DNA of 64,000 nucleotides from Acanthacorydalis orientalis (taxonomy: Eukaryota > Arthropoda > Insecta > Megaloptera > Corydalidae). Location: the NCBI GenBank assembly GCA_034766995.1, contig CM068322.1:7025589-7089588 (forward strand), written 5' to 3'. Below are positions 47,111-59,110 of the stretch, in pieces. How positions within the stretch are numbered: the first letter of the stretch is position 1; every line of letters begins with the position of its first letter. Under the pieces are notes generated by a model that saw only the letters and a list, made by a program, of their open reading frames with translations, had not been told where the DNA came from and made no database searches. Made by a program: the position numbers and the translations under genes.

Positions 47111-48827
47111 CATTGTTCTGTTTTTTTAATGATTACAGTATGTAATTAAATATTTCATTCATTAGATGAAAAAGTATTTTAATCAATAAACGTAGAATAT
47201 TTTACTAATTATGTAAGTTTTGAGATTTCTTAAATATTTGATTTTCCAAAAGAATTCAATAATAGTAAAAAAAATTGTAATTTGTTTTACTTTTCGTATA
47301 AATTTCTTTTCTTATTCAATTTAAAATGTTTTCATATGAATTTCTTTTCTTATTCAATTTAAATACATTAAACAGTTTTTTTAGTAAATATTTGTTGTAT
47401 TTTTATTCATACATATGATAAATTTATAAACAAAATTTAATTCAGAATTTTCTTTAAATAGTTTATTAATAATTTTGTTAAGATGTATAAAAGAATAGCA
47501 ATTATTTTGTAATTTTTTGATTAATTATTTTTAATTTTTTTAACTTTAAATATTTTTAATCAATTTAATCAAATAAAAATACATAAATCTGTATATAAGA
47601 ATATAATATTAACTACAAGTAATTAATGATTGCTACATAAAAGTAAATAAATTTAATTTTCAATTTTTTGTGTCATTGATATTTTTAAAATTAAATAAAG
47701 TAAATTCCCTAATAGTGAACTATATTGGAGTACCCATACATTCAATCTGTATATAAAAATATGTATAAGAGTAGTGATGCCAGAAAAGAACATCCTAGAT
47801 TGATGAATAGATGATAGAAGAATAGGATAGATGAATATTTTTTATTAGAAAATGAAATTAAAAACAAAAGAATAATGAAATAATGACCTTTAAAAGAACT
47901 TATTGGAATCTCCCATTGTTAATTTTTAAATTTTATAAATTGTCTGTGAAATAGTAATCAGATTTTGTTGTTAATCCCTATAAATATAAAAGAAAATAAC
48001 ATTTATACTGTTATATTATTTTTCTCTTTACTGTTTATTTTTTTAGAATTGTTACCAGATTTGTATTTTAATATTTTTGTTGAATAGTAACATTACTTTT
48101 TATTTGTTATTATATTATATCAAAATTATCATATTGGTTTAATATTATTTAATGTTACATTTTTACTGATTTTACTATAATACATTCTACGAACTTTAAT
48201 ACTTTTATTAAAGTAAACATAAATCAACCTTCATATAATTGCATAGATTGATTAAATATAAAAACATAACTCAATATAAAAAATCTAAATATTTTTTATT
48301 CTTTGGAATCATTTCTTATTTTCTCAGTGATTGTTGCTCTTTTATATAAACCTTTTCGAGGTTGATTTCTTTAATTTCGTTTGTCTCTTAAAAAAGAGTA
48401 TTTTCTCGCTTTTCCAGATTTTACAAATTTAAATGATTATTTAACGATTTTTTGAATTACGTTAAATAAATCAAACATTTTCCCAAAATTTGTACACAAC
48501 AAAAGTCTATTGACCGTTATTAAAGTTCTTATTCTACATTGAAAGTTAAAAATGAATCAATCGTTATTCGATGATCATTTTTTGACACTCGAGATTTAAT
48601 AATGTTATTTAAAGTAGTTCTGATCATTTCAAAATTGGTTTAATTTTATTAATTTGTTTGCTTTCCGAATACTTACCTGCTCATTTCAAATGTGTTTAAT
48701 AACGCTTATTACTGATATTGTCTTCTACAAACGAGGAGCTTTTAATTTTTCCGCGTTCGATATTATTCTCTTTTTCATCATTATTATCTGTTTCACCGTC
48801 CTCTTTATTCATCAATATTGATATTTA

Positions 48828-48829
<2 letters not shown>
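47111..48829. other. Very AT-rich spacer with a small direct repeat
   Basis: AATTTCTTTTCTTATTCAAT plus TTAAA occurs at 47301-47325 and 47339-47363 (identical, 38 bp apart). The rest is extremely A/T-rich. No gene. Confidence 0.55.

Positions 48830-48891
<62 letters not shown>
48830..48891. repeat. (TA)n microsatellite, about 31 units
   Basis: An uninterrupted TA run. The 68-codon frame through it is an Ile-Tyr artefact. Confidence 0.95.
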
Positions 48892-48897
<6 letters not shown>

Positions 48898-49648
48898 TAT
48901 AATAAGGACGGATTTAATAAGTGAATGGATATAACAAACAAATGTGACCGTCTGTAAGAAATTTTTCTTTGGCTAATTGATGCTCAATATAATTTTTATA
49001 AGAAGCTCGAACTGTTCAATACAACATTAAATACAAAATTCATCGGATATAAATCTGAAGTTCCTGCTTTCTGAAGCTGGATCCAGTAAAAAGGTGCCTT
49101 CGTAAACATTCTATAGCACTCTTGGAGGAATTTCGAGTAGTATCCTTGACGGAGGATAAAAAAACACAAACACATAAAAAAAAAACAAATTATAATCCTA
49201 CTATCGGCTTTTATAGATTAAAAATAATTTCTAGATTAAATTAATCTGTCACTGATATACCAAGAAACGTATATAACTGAGGAAGTACATTCGGTCACTC
49301 AATATTTTTAAAGAATTTATTAAAGGCCAAACACTTTTTATCCGATTATTTATAATTTAATGATTGATTAGAGATGTGTTACAAATGGTCTTTTTGATTT
49401 GTACGTGTAGCGAATGTTATATTAAGGAACGGGTGAAATATTGAGGATGTATAATTTATGTTAATAAAACTCAAGAATTATTATAAAATATAAAATAATC
49501 AAAAGAAGATTTATTGTGACCAAAAACTACAATTTAGTAAGAGTAAAAGCAATTACTTTCACTGGTCACGCAGAGACCATATCTACAGAAAAGAAAATCG
49601 TAAAACGTTACAAAAAACTATATGCGTCTATTGCATATGAACGGTTCA
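48892..49648. other. Spacer, nothing recognised
   Basis: A slightly more complex stretch at 49010-49180 (GAAGCTGGATCCAG, CACTCTTGGAGGAATTTCG) has no sustained frame and ends in poly-A. Otherwise A/T-rich. Confidence 0.45.
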
Positions 49649-49967
49649 TTAATCTCAGAAACAAGTAATACAGTTTGACATAATGACTGATTAATCGCAG
49701 AAACAAGTAATACAGTTTCGACACTACTCGTCAGTCTAAATTTACTTAACAAACATATTTTTCATTCGTACAATAAACAATATTTAAAATAAAAATATTC
49801 AGAAATTAATATTCGATTGTCTCTTAAACATACTTTAATACCAGTCAATATAAATAACAATCAAAATGTATCAACAATCAGATATAGAATATTCTTGAAT
49901 AACTGCTTGAGAATTCTAAATTATGTACAGTCAATATAAATAACAATCAAAATTTATCAACAATCAG
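49649..49967 (+). repeat. Two pairs of local direct repeats
   Basis: A 28 bp word (TTAATC.CAGAAACAAGTAAT and on) occurs at 49649-49676 and 49691-49718 with one difference. A 40 bp word (CAGTCAATATAAATAACAAT and on) occurs at 49842-49881 and 49928-49967, also with one difference. Both are recent tandem or slippage duplications within 320 bp. Confidence 0.85.
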
Positions 49968-49985
49968 TAATCCAATACCGAACAT

Positions 49986-50078
49986 TTATCTCTCATAAAC
50001 TACACATGGGGTCAAAATGACCACAACAACAGTGTGTTTCGTATGTTTCATAGAGATATTGTGTAGTTTAAGGGTTAA
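49986..50078. mobile_element. Short palindromic piggyBac-like end or mini-element
   Basis: The right end, read inward from TTAA at 50075-50078, is CCCTTAAACTACACAATATC. On the left the plus strand reads CTCTCATAAACTACACATGG after TTAT. GGGGTCAAAATGACCAC lies between. CCCTT next to TTAA plus the ACTACACA and GGGTCAAAATGACC words resemble piggyBac termini. It may be a 90 bp element or two surviving ends of a larger one. Confidence 0.4.
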
Positions 50079-50730
50079 ATTAGATGAAAATTAGATTAAT
50101 TGTTTATTTAAAATGTAACATTTTTTTTAATATCTTATAGACATCGATATATCTTAACCAATGTATCAACTATATCTGTATGTCATTTCGATATATCAAA
50201 TAATATATTAAATTGATATTTAGTATTTTTTTTCCATCCCTAATTATAGGATATTTGGATATAGAATCAAGAAAATAAAATCAAAAAGTAAGAAAAATTT
50301 AATATAATCAATAATTGAAAGATTGAAAGTATTCATTGATGTAGAAGGAATGTGTAATAAACTGTAAATTGTAATAAAATAAATTAAATACAAAAATTTT
50401 TATGTTATTCATTATATTATGAATTCTTTATTGAGATTCGTTTCTTCTTTTATTACGTTCTGAATTGGATTGAAAAGAACTAACCGAAACAATTAATAAT
50501 AAGAAATGATAAATCTTAAATAAATGAAAATATTTTAGATAATATTTTGTTAAAATATTTCTCAGTTAAATACAAACTAACAGAAATTTAAAGGTGCACG
50601 AATGTTTTATTGAGTCGCGGTAATAAAATGATTCTTCCAGAAATTTTATTTTAAAAACATAATAAATTATTTTTATTTCTATTCATTTTATTCAATAGTT
50701 GCTCTTTATTTTTACGTACGTTCTTTTTCC

Positions 50731-50776
<46 letters not shown>

Positions 50777-50884
50777 AATTAATAAACTACCATCAAATCA
50801 AATAATTATTTCAATTACATAGAGATTCGTTCACAAATCACTTTCAAATATCACAAACAAGCCATAAAAACCATGTCATATATT
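50079..50884. other. AT-rich spacer with a (TA)n tract
   Basis: TA tract at 50734-50775. No gene or element end is recognised. Confidence 0.6.
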
Positions 50885-51190
50885 TTATATGCGCGGTTTT
50901 ATTAGAAATAACATCGTAACGCTTTGTGTGTCCGTATCAAATAAATCATTTTGTTTGATTTTACGACGTTAATAAAACGTACTGATTAGAGATATAATTA
51001 AAAAAAAAATTCGGCCGGGAAACGAACTCGAACGTAAACACATACACCGGTTTAATGATATGCCGATATTGGAGAAAGAGACGCGTGCAGATAGTACATT
51101 TATTATGACTGTTTTGACGACTTTTGTAATTAAATTTTGTTCGGGAACTATTTGACATTATCGTACATTGACACAATGATGTAGTGATTC
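50885..51190. other. Complex island, candidate conserved non-coding DNA
   Basis: ATGCGCGGTTTTATTAGAAA, TTTACGACGTTAATAAAACG, TTCGGCCGGGAAACGAACTCG and GAGACGCGTGCAG words in AT-rich flanks. TTTTATTA and AATAAAA words resemble posterior Hox-type sites. The 71-codon minus-strand frame across it has no recognised domain. Confidence 0.35.
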
Positions 51191-52787
51191 TGAAAATTTA
51201 CGGTGTGTTATTTTTATTTTTAGAAATATTTGTTTTTAACCAACCATTTGTTCTGTTGTTTTAATAAAGGATAATCGATATAACATTGGTTCAGTTTCAA
51301 TCTGCACAGAATAGACTTTGAGACAATTTATAATACAATTAATCATTATATTTTATGCAAGGGAAAATTGTGAATTGCTTCAAAGAAGTATTAATAATAA
51401 TTAAATGTTTTATAACATAGTTATATTTTCATTCTGTTTTTCAGATCATTTTTCTTTAAAATATCTATTATATTAACTGACTAAAACAATAATGTCTTAA
51501 ATCAATGACAAATGAGACAATTTATGAATGATTTTAAATATAATATAATTTATACACTTGTTTCAAAAACTGTATATTAAAAAAAATATTTATTGTATTA
51601 TTTATAACTGATTAATTTGAAATAAAATAATTATTATCTTAAAACCCAATAAATATAAAAATTGTGTAGTAGAATAACACATAATATGGTCTATCCTATT
51701 TAATTTATTTAAAATAGTTACTGCATTAGCTAAGTAATAAAACTTTCATTAATGAAAATTATAGGATTCTTATTCTCTCTGTTCGTATACATTTTTTATT
51801 ACAGTAGTCATTCGTCTGGAAATACTTTCAGTTTAATTTCTGAATATATTTTTCTTTCATTTTATTTCTACATTCTCTTTTTTGTGTTTTTAAATATTCC
51901 TTACTGATATTTTCCATGATTACTTGATTGAATTAAGAAATCAGTGATTGTACGAGTTAGTAGAAAATAGATTTTTTTTACTCTAATACAGACTTAATCA
52001 GGTAATGACTGTATCGAATGATTCGTCATATTGTTTAAATAGAAATGAAAAATCCAAAATATTTTATAATATAAAAATATCCAAGTACTTATTTAATTAC
52101 TTTATTTGTATTACTTTTTTTGTGTATTTTTATGGAAATGAAAATTGTATAAAAAACCATTTCCTTCAAATATCGATTAAAATATTAGATATATAAAAAT
52201 AAAAAATGAAACATTTGAATTTTTGAGAAGTTAATTAATTATATTATATTGTTTTTTCGAATAGAATTTCCATTGAATTAAATCTTTGATCGACAAAACG
52301 TTCTTTTAAATTAAAAACGACTTTTTTTAAATTAAAATAATGATCTGATAAAAAATCTAAGCTATTAATAGGTTGAATAATAATCTTAATTGTTATTATA
52401 ACTCATCAATAATTACATTAATAAAAATATTTCATTTCATTAGATAATCATAAAACAATCATCGACTTCTGATCTTTTAAAGTATAACGTTATTTATTAT
52501 CAAAACACTTAATGAAAAAGAAATCAGTCAGAAAGAAAGAGACCCTCATCAGATATTAAATACAACCTTCAATATATATCACTTTATATTTAATCACACC
52601 ATAAATTTAATTTAATAATTAAGCACCTACAGGTATCTGCTGTACTCTCTATTAGTAGATCGTTATAATTAACAGCTAATCTTAAATTGTTATTTTTATG
52701 CCTAGGAGATTAGATCACTTTTCAACAGCTTTTGTTTTCGAATAAAAGGTAGTAATTAAATGTTACTTCTGCGTGTCGAACAATTAT

Positions 52788-52839
<52 letters not shown>

Positions 52840-52957
52840 ATACCTTTGTATTAATTATCTCTGAAATAAAACATAAAGAAAAGACTCAATAAATCATTAT
52901 AGTTGCTTAATCAGTTAATGTTCAATTAATAATTTGTAATAATTTTTTTTAACTTAC

Positions 52958-52988
<31 letters not shown>

Positions 52989-53514
52989 TATTATTGTTTT
53001 TAAATTAATATTTTCTTCTTATTTTTAGTCTTTTTTAATTCTTAAACCGAATTAAATATACAATGAGAAAACAATGATTAAAAATACATGAAAAACTATT
53101 TAATAATGAAGTTAAAATAAATATCAACAAGTGTATATCTATGTTGGTACTTTAGAGCTCCACTGGTTGAACAGTGAGAAGCAGCTTCATCTATAGATTG
53201 CGAAAAAATATAAAAATAAAAAATAATAATAAAAATACTTCATATGATCTAATAGACATGAGATTTCGAACTATAGTAAACAAGCAAGTAATCCCAATGC
53301 TCGGTAGTCGCAATAGCCTCTAAGATCATCCATTTACACAAAAGAAAGGCCGGTACTCTAAAGATAAAGTGTTCACCTGTCCATCTTCAACAGTATGATT
53401 CTGTTTTGAGAATTGCTACTACTTAATTTATGTGTACTAATTTCATTGTGTTGTACTTCTTTATATTCCTTTCAGTAAATAACGTTATATTAATTTTATT
53501 TAATTTAAAATATA
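51191..53514. other. AT-rich spacer with two (TA)n tracts
   Basis: TA tracts at 52790-52828 (followed by TGTGTGTG) and 52957-52990. A somewhat complex patch at 53140-53400 has no sustained frame. The 63-codon frame at 52005-52196 looks like chance. Confidence 0.5.
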
Positions 53515-53770
53515 TTTGATCAAAACTTATCCATACCTTGTCATCAGCAATGCCTATCGCATCCGAAATAGTATATGTCATGTTTTTTCTGTATCTTGAA
53601 GCTCTGGGGATAATGTTATCACCTTCAACTAATACTTACCTTCAATAAATAACAATCAATAATTATTTATTGAACATTTTTGATCAGCAAAAAATTATAT
53701 TTTATGAAATTAAAAAAGAATTCGTTCGTTAAAAATTTTCACAATTTTGTGAAATATGTGACATGTATTA
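53515..53770. repeat. Dispersed AT-rich palindromic repeat copy
   Basis: TTGATCAAAACTTATCC on one side and ATTATTTATTGAACATTTTT, then GATCAGCAAAAAATTATATT on the other give diverged facing arms. Confidence 0.45.
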
Positions 53771-54225
53771 AATATTGACCCTTTGAAAGTATCAATTGCC
53801 AATTATCCATGTTATTTTTGAAAAAGTTGGTGCAAATTAATTTATAGTTATTCAAATTATAAATTTATGACTAATACTGTATTCATTATCAAAAGTCTAA
53901 CTACTTAAATTTATGTTTATATTATGTGATTGTGTTTGTGATGATTGACATATTTCATAATAAAAATCAAGTGCTTCAACTTAAATATTTTATTATAAAA
54001 AGGTATTTACATTAGTTTTTAGTCAGCAATCTGAGATCTTATATATATATATATATATACAAAACTACAGAATTGAATTATTGAAATGCGGATTAAATAA
54101 TCTGAAATGTATTACAAATGTATGCGATATATTGAATTACTTCGAAAGCATTTTATAATTTTCCAATGCGATGTAATATATGTTTAGTTAATTACCATTT
54201 GCTCTATCTACTATCATAATTTTTT

Positions 54226-54270
<45 letters not shown>

Positions 54271-55274
54271 ATGTATATATATATATATATATATACACAT
54301 ATATACATATATACATACATATCTCTGTGTGTGTTTTAAATCTAATCAGATTCATATTCTTCAGTTTGTCTAAAAGAAATAATAATTTTTCTCCATTTTG
54401 AGTAACTAGTATAGTATTATTTCTTTCTCTTTATATATATATATATTGTCCTGGTACCCATGATTCTTTTGGATAACTTGAGATTCAGTTTTCTATGACT
54501 AGTTTCTGCACGTATGTCATCTTCAGGTACACATATAAATATTTTATACCGTAAAATTATAAACAACACTCCAGCTATTAAATATATATATATATACATA
54601 AATAACTTAAAATATAATTAATGATCTCCACTATTAGTTATCTCCTCTACAAGTTTTGGGACGTTTGTCATATTCAGATGTAATATTGTATCTAGATTCA
54701 ACCAGAAATTTCAATTCAGCACACATGAAACTAGTAGTAGAGAGCAGAAACTCGAATATTCAAAACAATGAACACCGTCAGGATAAATGATCGACTGAAT
54801 CTCTCTTTAGTAAAATATATAATTATAATTTTAATATTTATATAATGAAAATGCATATGCGAGGGATGGGCTGGCTGCCTTTTTTTATCTGAGAGGTTAC
54901 TTATTTTTTATCTGCTTTAGATAAAATGGATTAGAAAAATGTAGTGTTTATTTCACATTTTGTAAAGATAGTTCATGTTATTATAATTTTTATATCTAAT
55001 TATAATTTTAATTTCTATATCTAATTATAATTATATCATTTAAATTGTTTGTTACTCATTAACGAAAATTCAAACACTATACACGAAGTAAAAGAGTGAT
55101 TTCATTTTGAAATTCGTTAGTTAAGCTACGAGAACAGGTTTCGATGGGACAACCGCTCATCTTTTAGAGGAAATTCCAGACCGAAGAAACATAAATTTTT
55201 CAGTATTTTAGCATTTGGTACTAGGAATTCGGAGAAGGGGAGACAAGTCAATTGTTACCCAGTTACATTGAATT
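53771..55274. other. AT-rich spacer with compound (TA)n/(GTA)n tracts
   Basis: TA runs at 54040-54060 and about 54229-54306 (the latter with GTATGTATG and CACATATATA interruptions), and shorter ones near 54433 and 54580. No gene is supported. Confidence 0.55.
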
Positions 55275-55620
55275 TACTTATTTAAAATTCATTTCAATTT
55301 TTGACTAAAATATATAATTTTAGAAATGGATATTTCTCTCACTTTACAACAGACTTTTTTGAAAAAGAACTTTTATTTATTAATTGATTATTGATCATTT
55401 TTTATTGTCATTTATGCGTATTATGACATCAATGCTTTTTTCCTCAAACCTCCAAGACACAGAATAATCTTTCAGTGAAAATAATAAAAGAAATACTTCA
55501 ATATTCTTTCATTCAGGACAAACTAGTTTTTTCACTCTTTTAAAAATCACATTTTTTTCCAATAAAAATGATCAAAGATTAATTTTTGATATTTCTAATT
55601 GTGAATTTATTAAAGTTAGA
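55275..55620. repeat. Dispersed AT-rich palindromic repeat copy, diverged
   Basis: The reverse arm is well preserved (ATTAATTGATTATTGATCAT, then TTTTTATTGTCATTTATGCG, TATTATGACATCAATGC). The facing arm near 55555-55620 is weak (CAATAAAAATGATCAAAGA). Confidence 0.5.
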
Positions 55621-55809
55621 AATAAATTATTATCATTTTTTAATTAGGAATATATTTTGTGGTTTATGTGTTTGAAAAGTAAAAAAAAAAACAAGTAGAA
55701 ATTTTCTGTTTTATATTTAATAACTTTTTTAAATTGATTAATTTTCGATCATCTAATTCGTTTTGGTTCCTTGTTATCATAATAAGAAGCACATATGAAT
55801 AGCACAAAT

Positions 55810-55846
<37 letters not shown>

Positions 55847-55899
55847 ATTTTTAAATAAATTCATTTTTTAATGAAAGTCAACGTTTATAAAAACATTTT
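55621..55899. other. Spacer with compound (AC)n/(TA)n tract
   Basis: An AC run at about 55810-55825 continues as TA to 55846. The frame over it is an artefact. Confidence 0.6.
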
Positions 55900-56230
55900 G
55901 GATTTCCGAATCATAACATTCCTTGCATGTAGTTTCATTTCACCAAATCCGTACGTAAATAAGAAAAACAGGAAACAGTACTGTTAAGCGATGTTGAACG
56001 TTTACGGAAGTAAATCTGCGTGTACAGGTGTCAATACGAAGATTGATTGAAGGAAGTGACAATTTGTAGTCTTGACATTGACTTGCATACGCGACCAATA
56101 TTACGGATGTATGGAACGCATACACAGGGGCGTTATATCCATTTCGACAGCACGATTGTCATGACACGACATGACAACATCACACACAGCAAATATGTAT
56201 AAACACGCCGACATAAAAGGGAAAATCGAA
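55900..56230. other. Complex island, candidate non-coding element
   Basis: GC-richer, non-repetitive sequence with CGTACGTAAATAAG, AAGCGATGTTGAACG, CATACGCGACCAATATTACG and a TGTCATGACACGACATGACA run of inverted GACA/TGTC words (about 56158-56176). The minus-strand frame of 61 codons has no recognised domain. Confidence 0.3.
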
Positions 56231-57282
56231 AAGTAAAATAAAATTTCAGGTGAAAATAATGCAACATATTTATAGTAATTTTAAAATTCAAAATTCGTAG
56301 CATGCGTAATTGAAGTATAGAAAATAGATCTTAAAATAAACTACAATTATATAATATTTATAAAAAAAATTTGTACATGTGTGATATTATATTTAACTCA
56401 CACGCCCAAATTCATTTTCTGAAATGCATTTTTAATAAATGTTTAATAAATAATTATTAGCCATTTTTTAATGTTGTTTATACACATTTATTTTTCTATG
56501 TTAACATCCTATACTACAGCTAAATCAGATCTTTCTGTATCATAACGCTTGTAAAAGTATCTATATGTATGTGTACATTATTATTAGCAAGATAAAGAAA
56601 TAGACAACCATATAAAAAATTATATAATTCTAACACATCTTTGGCAAAAAGGTACGATTATAGGTTTTTACAGAATATTCATGTTTTTCTATATCTTAAC
56701 ATACTGACGCACATAAGTAATATTCATAAATTACTAATAATATTCGAACATTTTGGTTAGAATATTTTTTCTGGTTTATTATTATAGGGTGAGTGAAAAA
56801 TACATTTTTGTTTAGTTACAATGTCAAAATTATATTAAAAAGAAGAAACATTTCTTAAAAAGAACCAATAGAGGTACTATACTTTTCGACTATTTCTTAA
56901 GAGCAGTTGTTTTTCATTAAATTTTATTATAGTAAATGCTTTTGACTAAAGTATATATTAATTATTTATATAGTTTCGATTCTTATAATAATAGATAAAA
57001 TAAGTTATATATTTCTTAAAGTCAGTAAATGGATCTAAGATTTTTATTAAAAAATATAATATACTCTATAAAAACAGTCCCTTCGTACAGTTGTTAAAAC
57101 ATGTTTTACTACTTTGAATATGGAAAATTTTTAAATATTTTTTTAATGTAAAATATAATTTTGAAAATTAACAAGTTTCTTTATACTACATGAACTTAAT
57201 ATGCTTTTGCGGATTTTGAGATTTTTTAAAGTACGTAATATGCTTATCATGTGTTTATAAATTTAAAAAAAAATTAGGTTTC
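56231..57282. other. AT-rich spacer with a dispersed-repeat copy
   Basis: At about 56700-56830: TGACGCACATAAGTAATATT, then TCGAACATTTTGGTTAGAAT, then GTGAGTGAAAAATACATT match the forward arm order of the family. The rest is A/T-rich. Confidence 0.45.
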
Positions 57283-58190
57283 AGTTCTATTGGGACATAG
57301 GTAATGCGGGTTTTTAAAATGTTTTGAAACAGTAACAGTTGAAGATGGTGTTTCGTTGCAATCAACTAATTGTCTTTGGCGTTTAATTTTGTTATAAATA
57401 ATCATTTTTTCATCACCAGTAACAATTATATTCATAAATAGATCATTTTGTAATCGGCATAGGTGAGAATAACAAATGTCCACACATTGTTATTAAGGTC
57501 CGATAACTCTTGCGGAACCCACGAAAAAAAAACCTGTGAATTCTAATATCAGATCACAGTATTTTAAATGATTTACTGTCCTCAAGAGTTCATCTCTTTT
57601 TATTATATTTATACGTATTGTCCGATCAAGATTAGGTATTTTTAAAGTCCAGTTCCTTCACATATGTTTTGTTTTATCTTTATCTGTCATTTACAGAAAT
57701 ATTGTTTTAATGAAATGTTCTTAAGCGTTTGGCACATATACATTAGCGTTTCGAATGAAGGGCTGATTCGAATGCAAGTGCGCAAACGGAGTGTGTTTTT
57801 AATTTATAATTTGTGTTCGGGCGCTAATGACCTCCGTTGTCGACGCACTCTCAATCCCCAATAACTAACTTATCAATCATTTTCAAGTGCCAATGAATAG
57901 TCGAATGCGTTGATTTCAGCTACTTAGTTAATTCTTCTGCCGTTGAACTAGAATTTTGTTCCATTAGTGTTTGCAAATTCGCATCATTAACTACGGGTAT
58001 TCTGATATTTCCTCACCTTCAAGGCTGTAATTCCCGGACCAAAATCGTTGAAAACATCTTTGTCCTTTGCTAAGACTAATAACATCTGAACTATAAATTT
58101 TCTATAATTTTTTCACCCAGTTGTAGCGTTGTTGCCCTGACGAAACTCCCAAAGCAAAATATGTCTTATGTGCTATTTTAACACTTCCAT
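57283..58190 (-). pseudogene. Mariner transposase remnant, irritans type, with internal insertion
   Basis: A second mariner lineage, unlike the others in the window. On the minus strand a Met codon at 58188-58190 starts MEVLK, a stop, then HIRHILLWEFRQGNNATTG. After frameshifts come VFQRFWSGNYSLEGEEI, VVNDANLQTLMEQNSSSTAE, ELTK and STIHWHLKMIDKL. About 340 bp of unrelated DNA (57524-57862) then intervenes before the transposase resumes at WVPQELSDLNNN (W codon 57519-57521), followed in another frame by ICYSHLCRLQNDLF and VTGDEK (first catalytic Asp 57412-57414; Met instead of the usual Trp next). The frame ends at PHYLCPNRTET. The catalytic C-terminal half is gone, and no terminal inverted repeat is identified. 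Confidence 0.75.
57524..57862. other. Foreign insert in the irritans-type transposase, unclassified
   Basis: It separates two halves of the transposase that are contiguous in the family. It is more complex than the flanks (GTGCGCAAACGGAGTG, GGGCGCTAATGACCTCCGTT, GTCGACGCACTCTC on the plus strand) and begins on that strand with an A9 run. A 66-codon frame crosses it without known domains. No inverted ends are found; a short retroelement piece is possible. Confidence 0.5.
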
Positions 58191-58479
58191 GATAACTAAT
58201 ATTCTTTCTTGTAAATTTACGCTATCATTGCTAATCTTTCACGATAAAATTGAGAAAACATTACGTACAGTTTATCAGAATATGCATCTGATACATTATT
58301 GCAATAATTGCAAGTATTGCATCATCCATTTTCATCTATAAGAAAATACTGCATTACTTATAGGTTGATCCAATAAAAACGGTTACATTTTTGGTGTTTA
58401 ACTGTACATATTGTAGAAAATCGTACTAATTAAAGAAAAAAATTGATATTTAAGATATTATTGAAATTAAACAAGTCCC
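58191..58479. other. Spacer, probable 5' leader of the irritans-type mariner
   Basis: A mariner leader would be expected here. TAGGTTGATCCAATAAAAAC at 58361 resembles a mariner tip but faces away from the transposase, so it is not its own end. Confidence 0.35.
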
Positions 58480-58740
58480 ATTCATTTGTAAGTGATTTTT
58501 TCACTGCCTCGAAAAAATAAACATCTTTAGATTTTTATATACTTTATCCCTATGATAATGATTCTATTTCTATCGAAAGAGCATAACCAGTAATCAAAAA
58601 TTGTAATTATTGAGAATTTTTGATTAAAACGTTTTTGCGGTTTGTGAATGAAAGAAAATTCATTTGTAAAAGCGAATTTAGCCACAGTTCCAAAATATTA
58701 TTGTGGCCCACTCATTTGGCAATAAAAAGTAGTACAAATT
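58480..58740. repeat. Dispersed AT-rich repeat copy, forward arm well preserved
   Basis: TTGAGAATTTTTGATTAAAA, then TTGCGGTTTGTGAATGAAAG, then AATTCATTTGTAAAAGCGAA, TTTAGCCACAGTTCCAAAA. This is the clearest version of the outer part of the arm and is useful for building a consensus. Confidence 0.55.
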
Positions 58741-58854
58741 TTGTAATCTTCATTAAATTCTTTTTTTGTAAATGATTCGTATGGATAGCGTTTTACTAAA
58801 CTTATTTTTTTACTTCGGATTTACTTTGTATATATATATATATATATATATATG

Positions 58855-59110
58855 CAAATAGCTCTATATGCCTATAAATTACTTAGCGACTGACTGGTTG
58901 GTTCCCCTGATGACTATGACATATGTCACACATGACAGCAATATACTGGTTTGTACGGAATCACAACGTGATCTGTATACAGAACTGCGTGAATATTATT
59001 AGCTGACATTGACGGAAGACGTATAGATTGAATATGTTCGCGTCTGTGTTTACAGTTGTCAGTTACATGATGATATCTGGAAGCACTGACATGGAAGATG
59101 TCTTAGTGAT
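58855..59110. other. Complex island, candidate non-coding element
   Basis: GACTGACTGGTTGGTTCCCC, TATGTCACACATGACAGC and GACGGAAGACGTATAG words, no sustained frame, AT-rich flanks. A TA tract at 58829-58853 bounds it on the left. Confidence 0.3.

Noticed and set aside
58361..58395. TAGGTTGATCC tip as the end of the irritans-type mariner
   Set aside because: It points away from the transposase, so it cannot be that element's 5' end. No partner end is found, so it is left as a possible stray tip.
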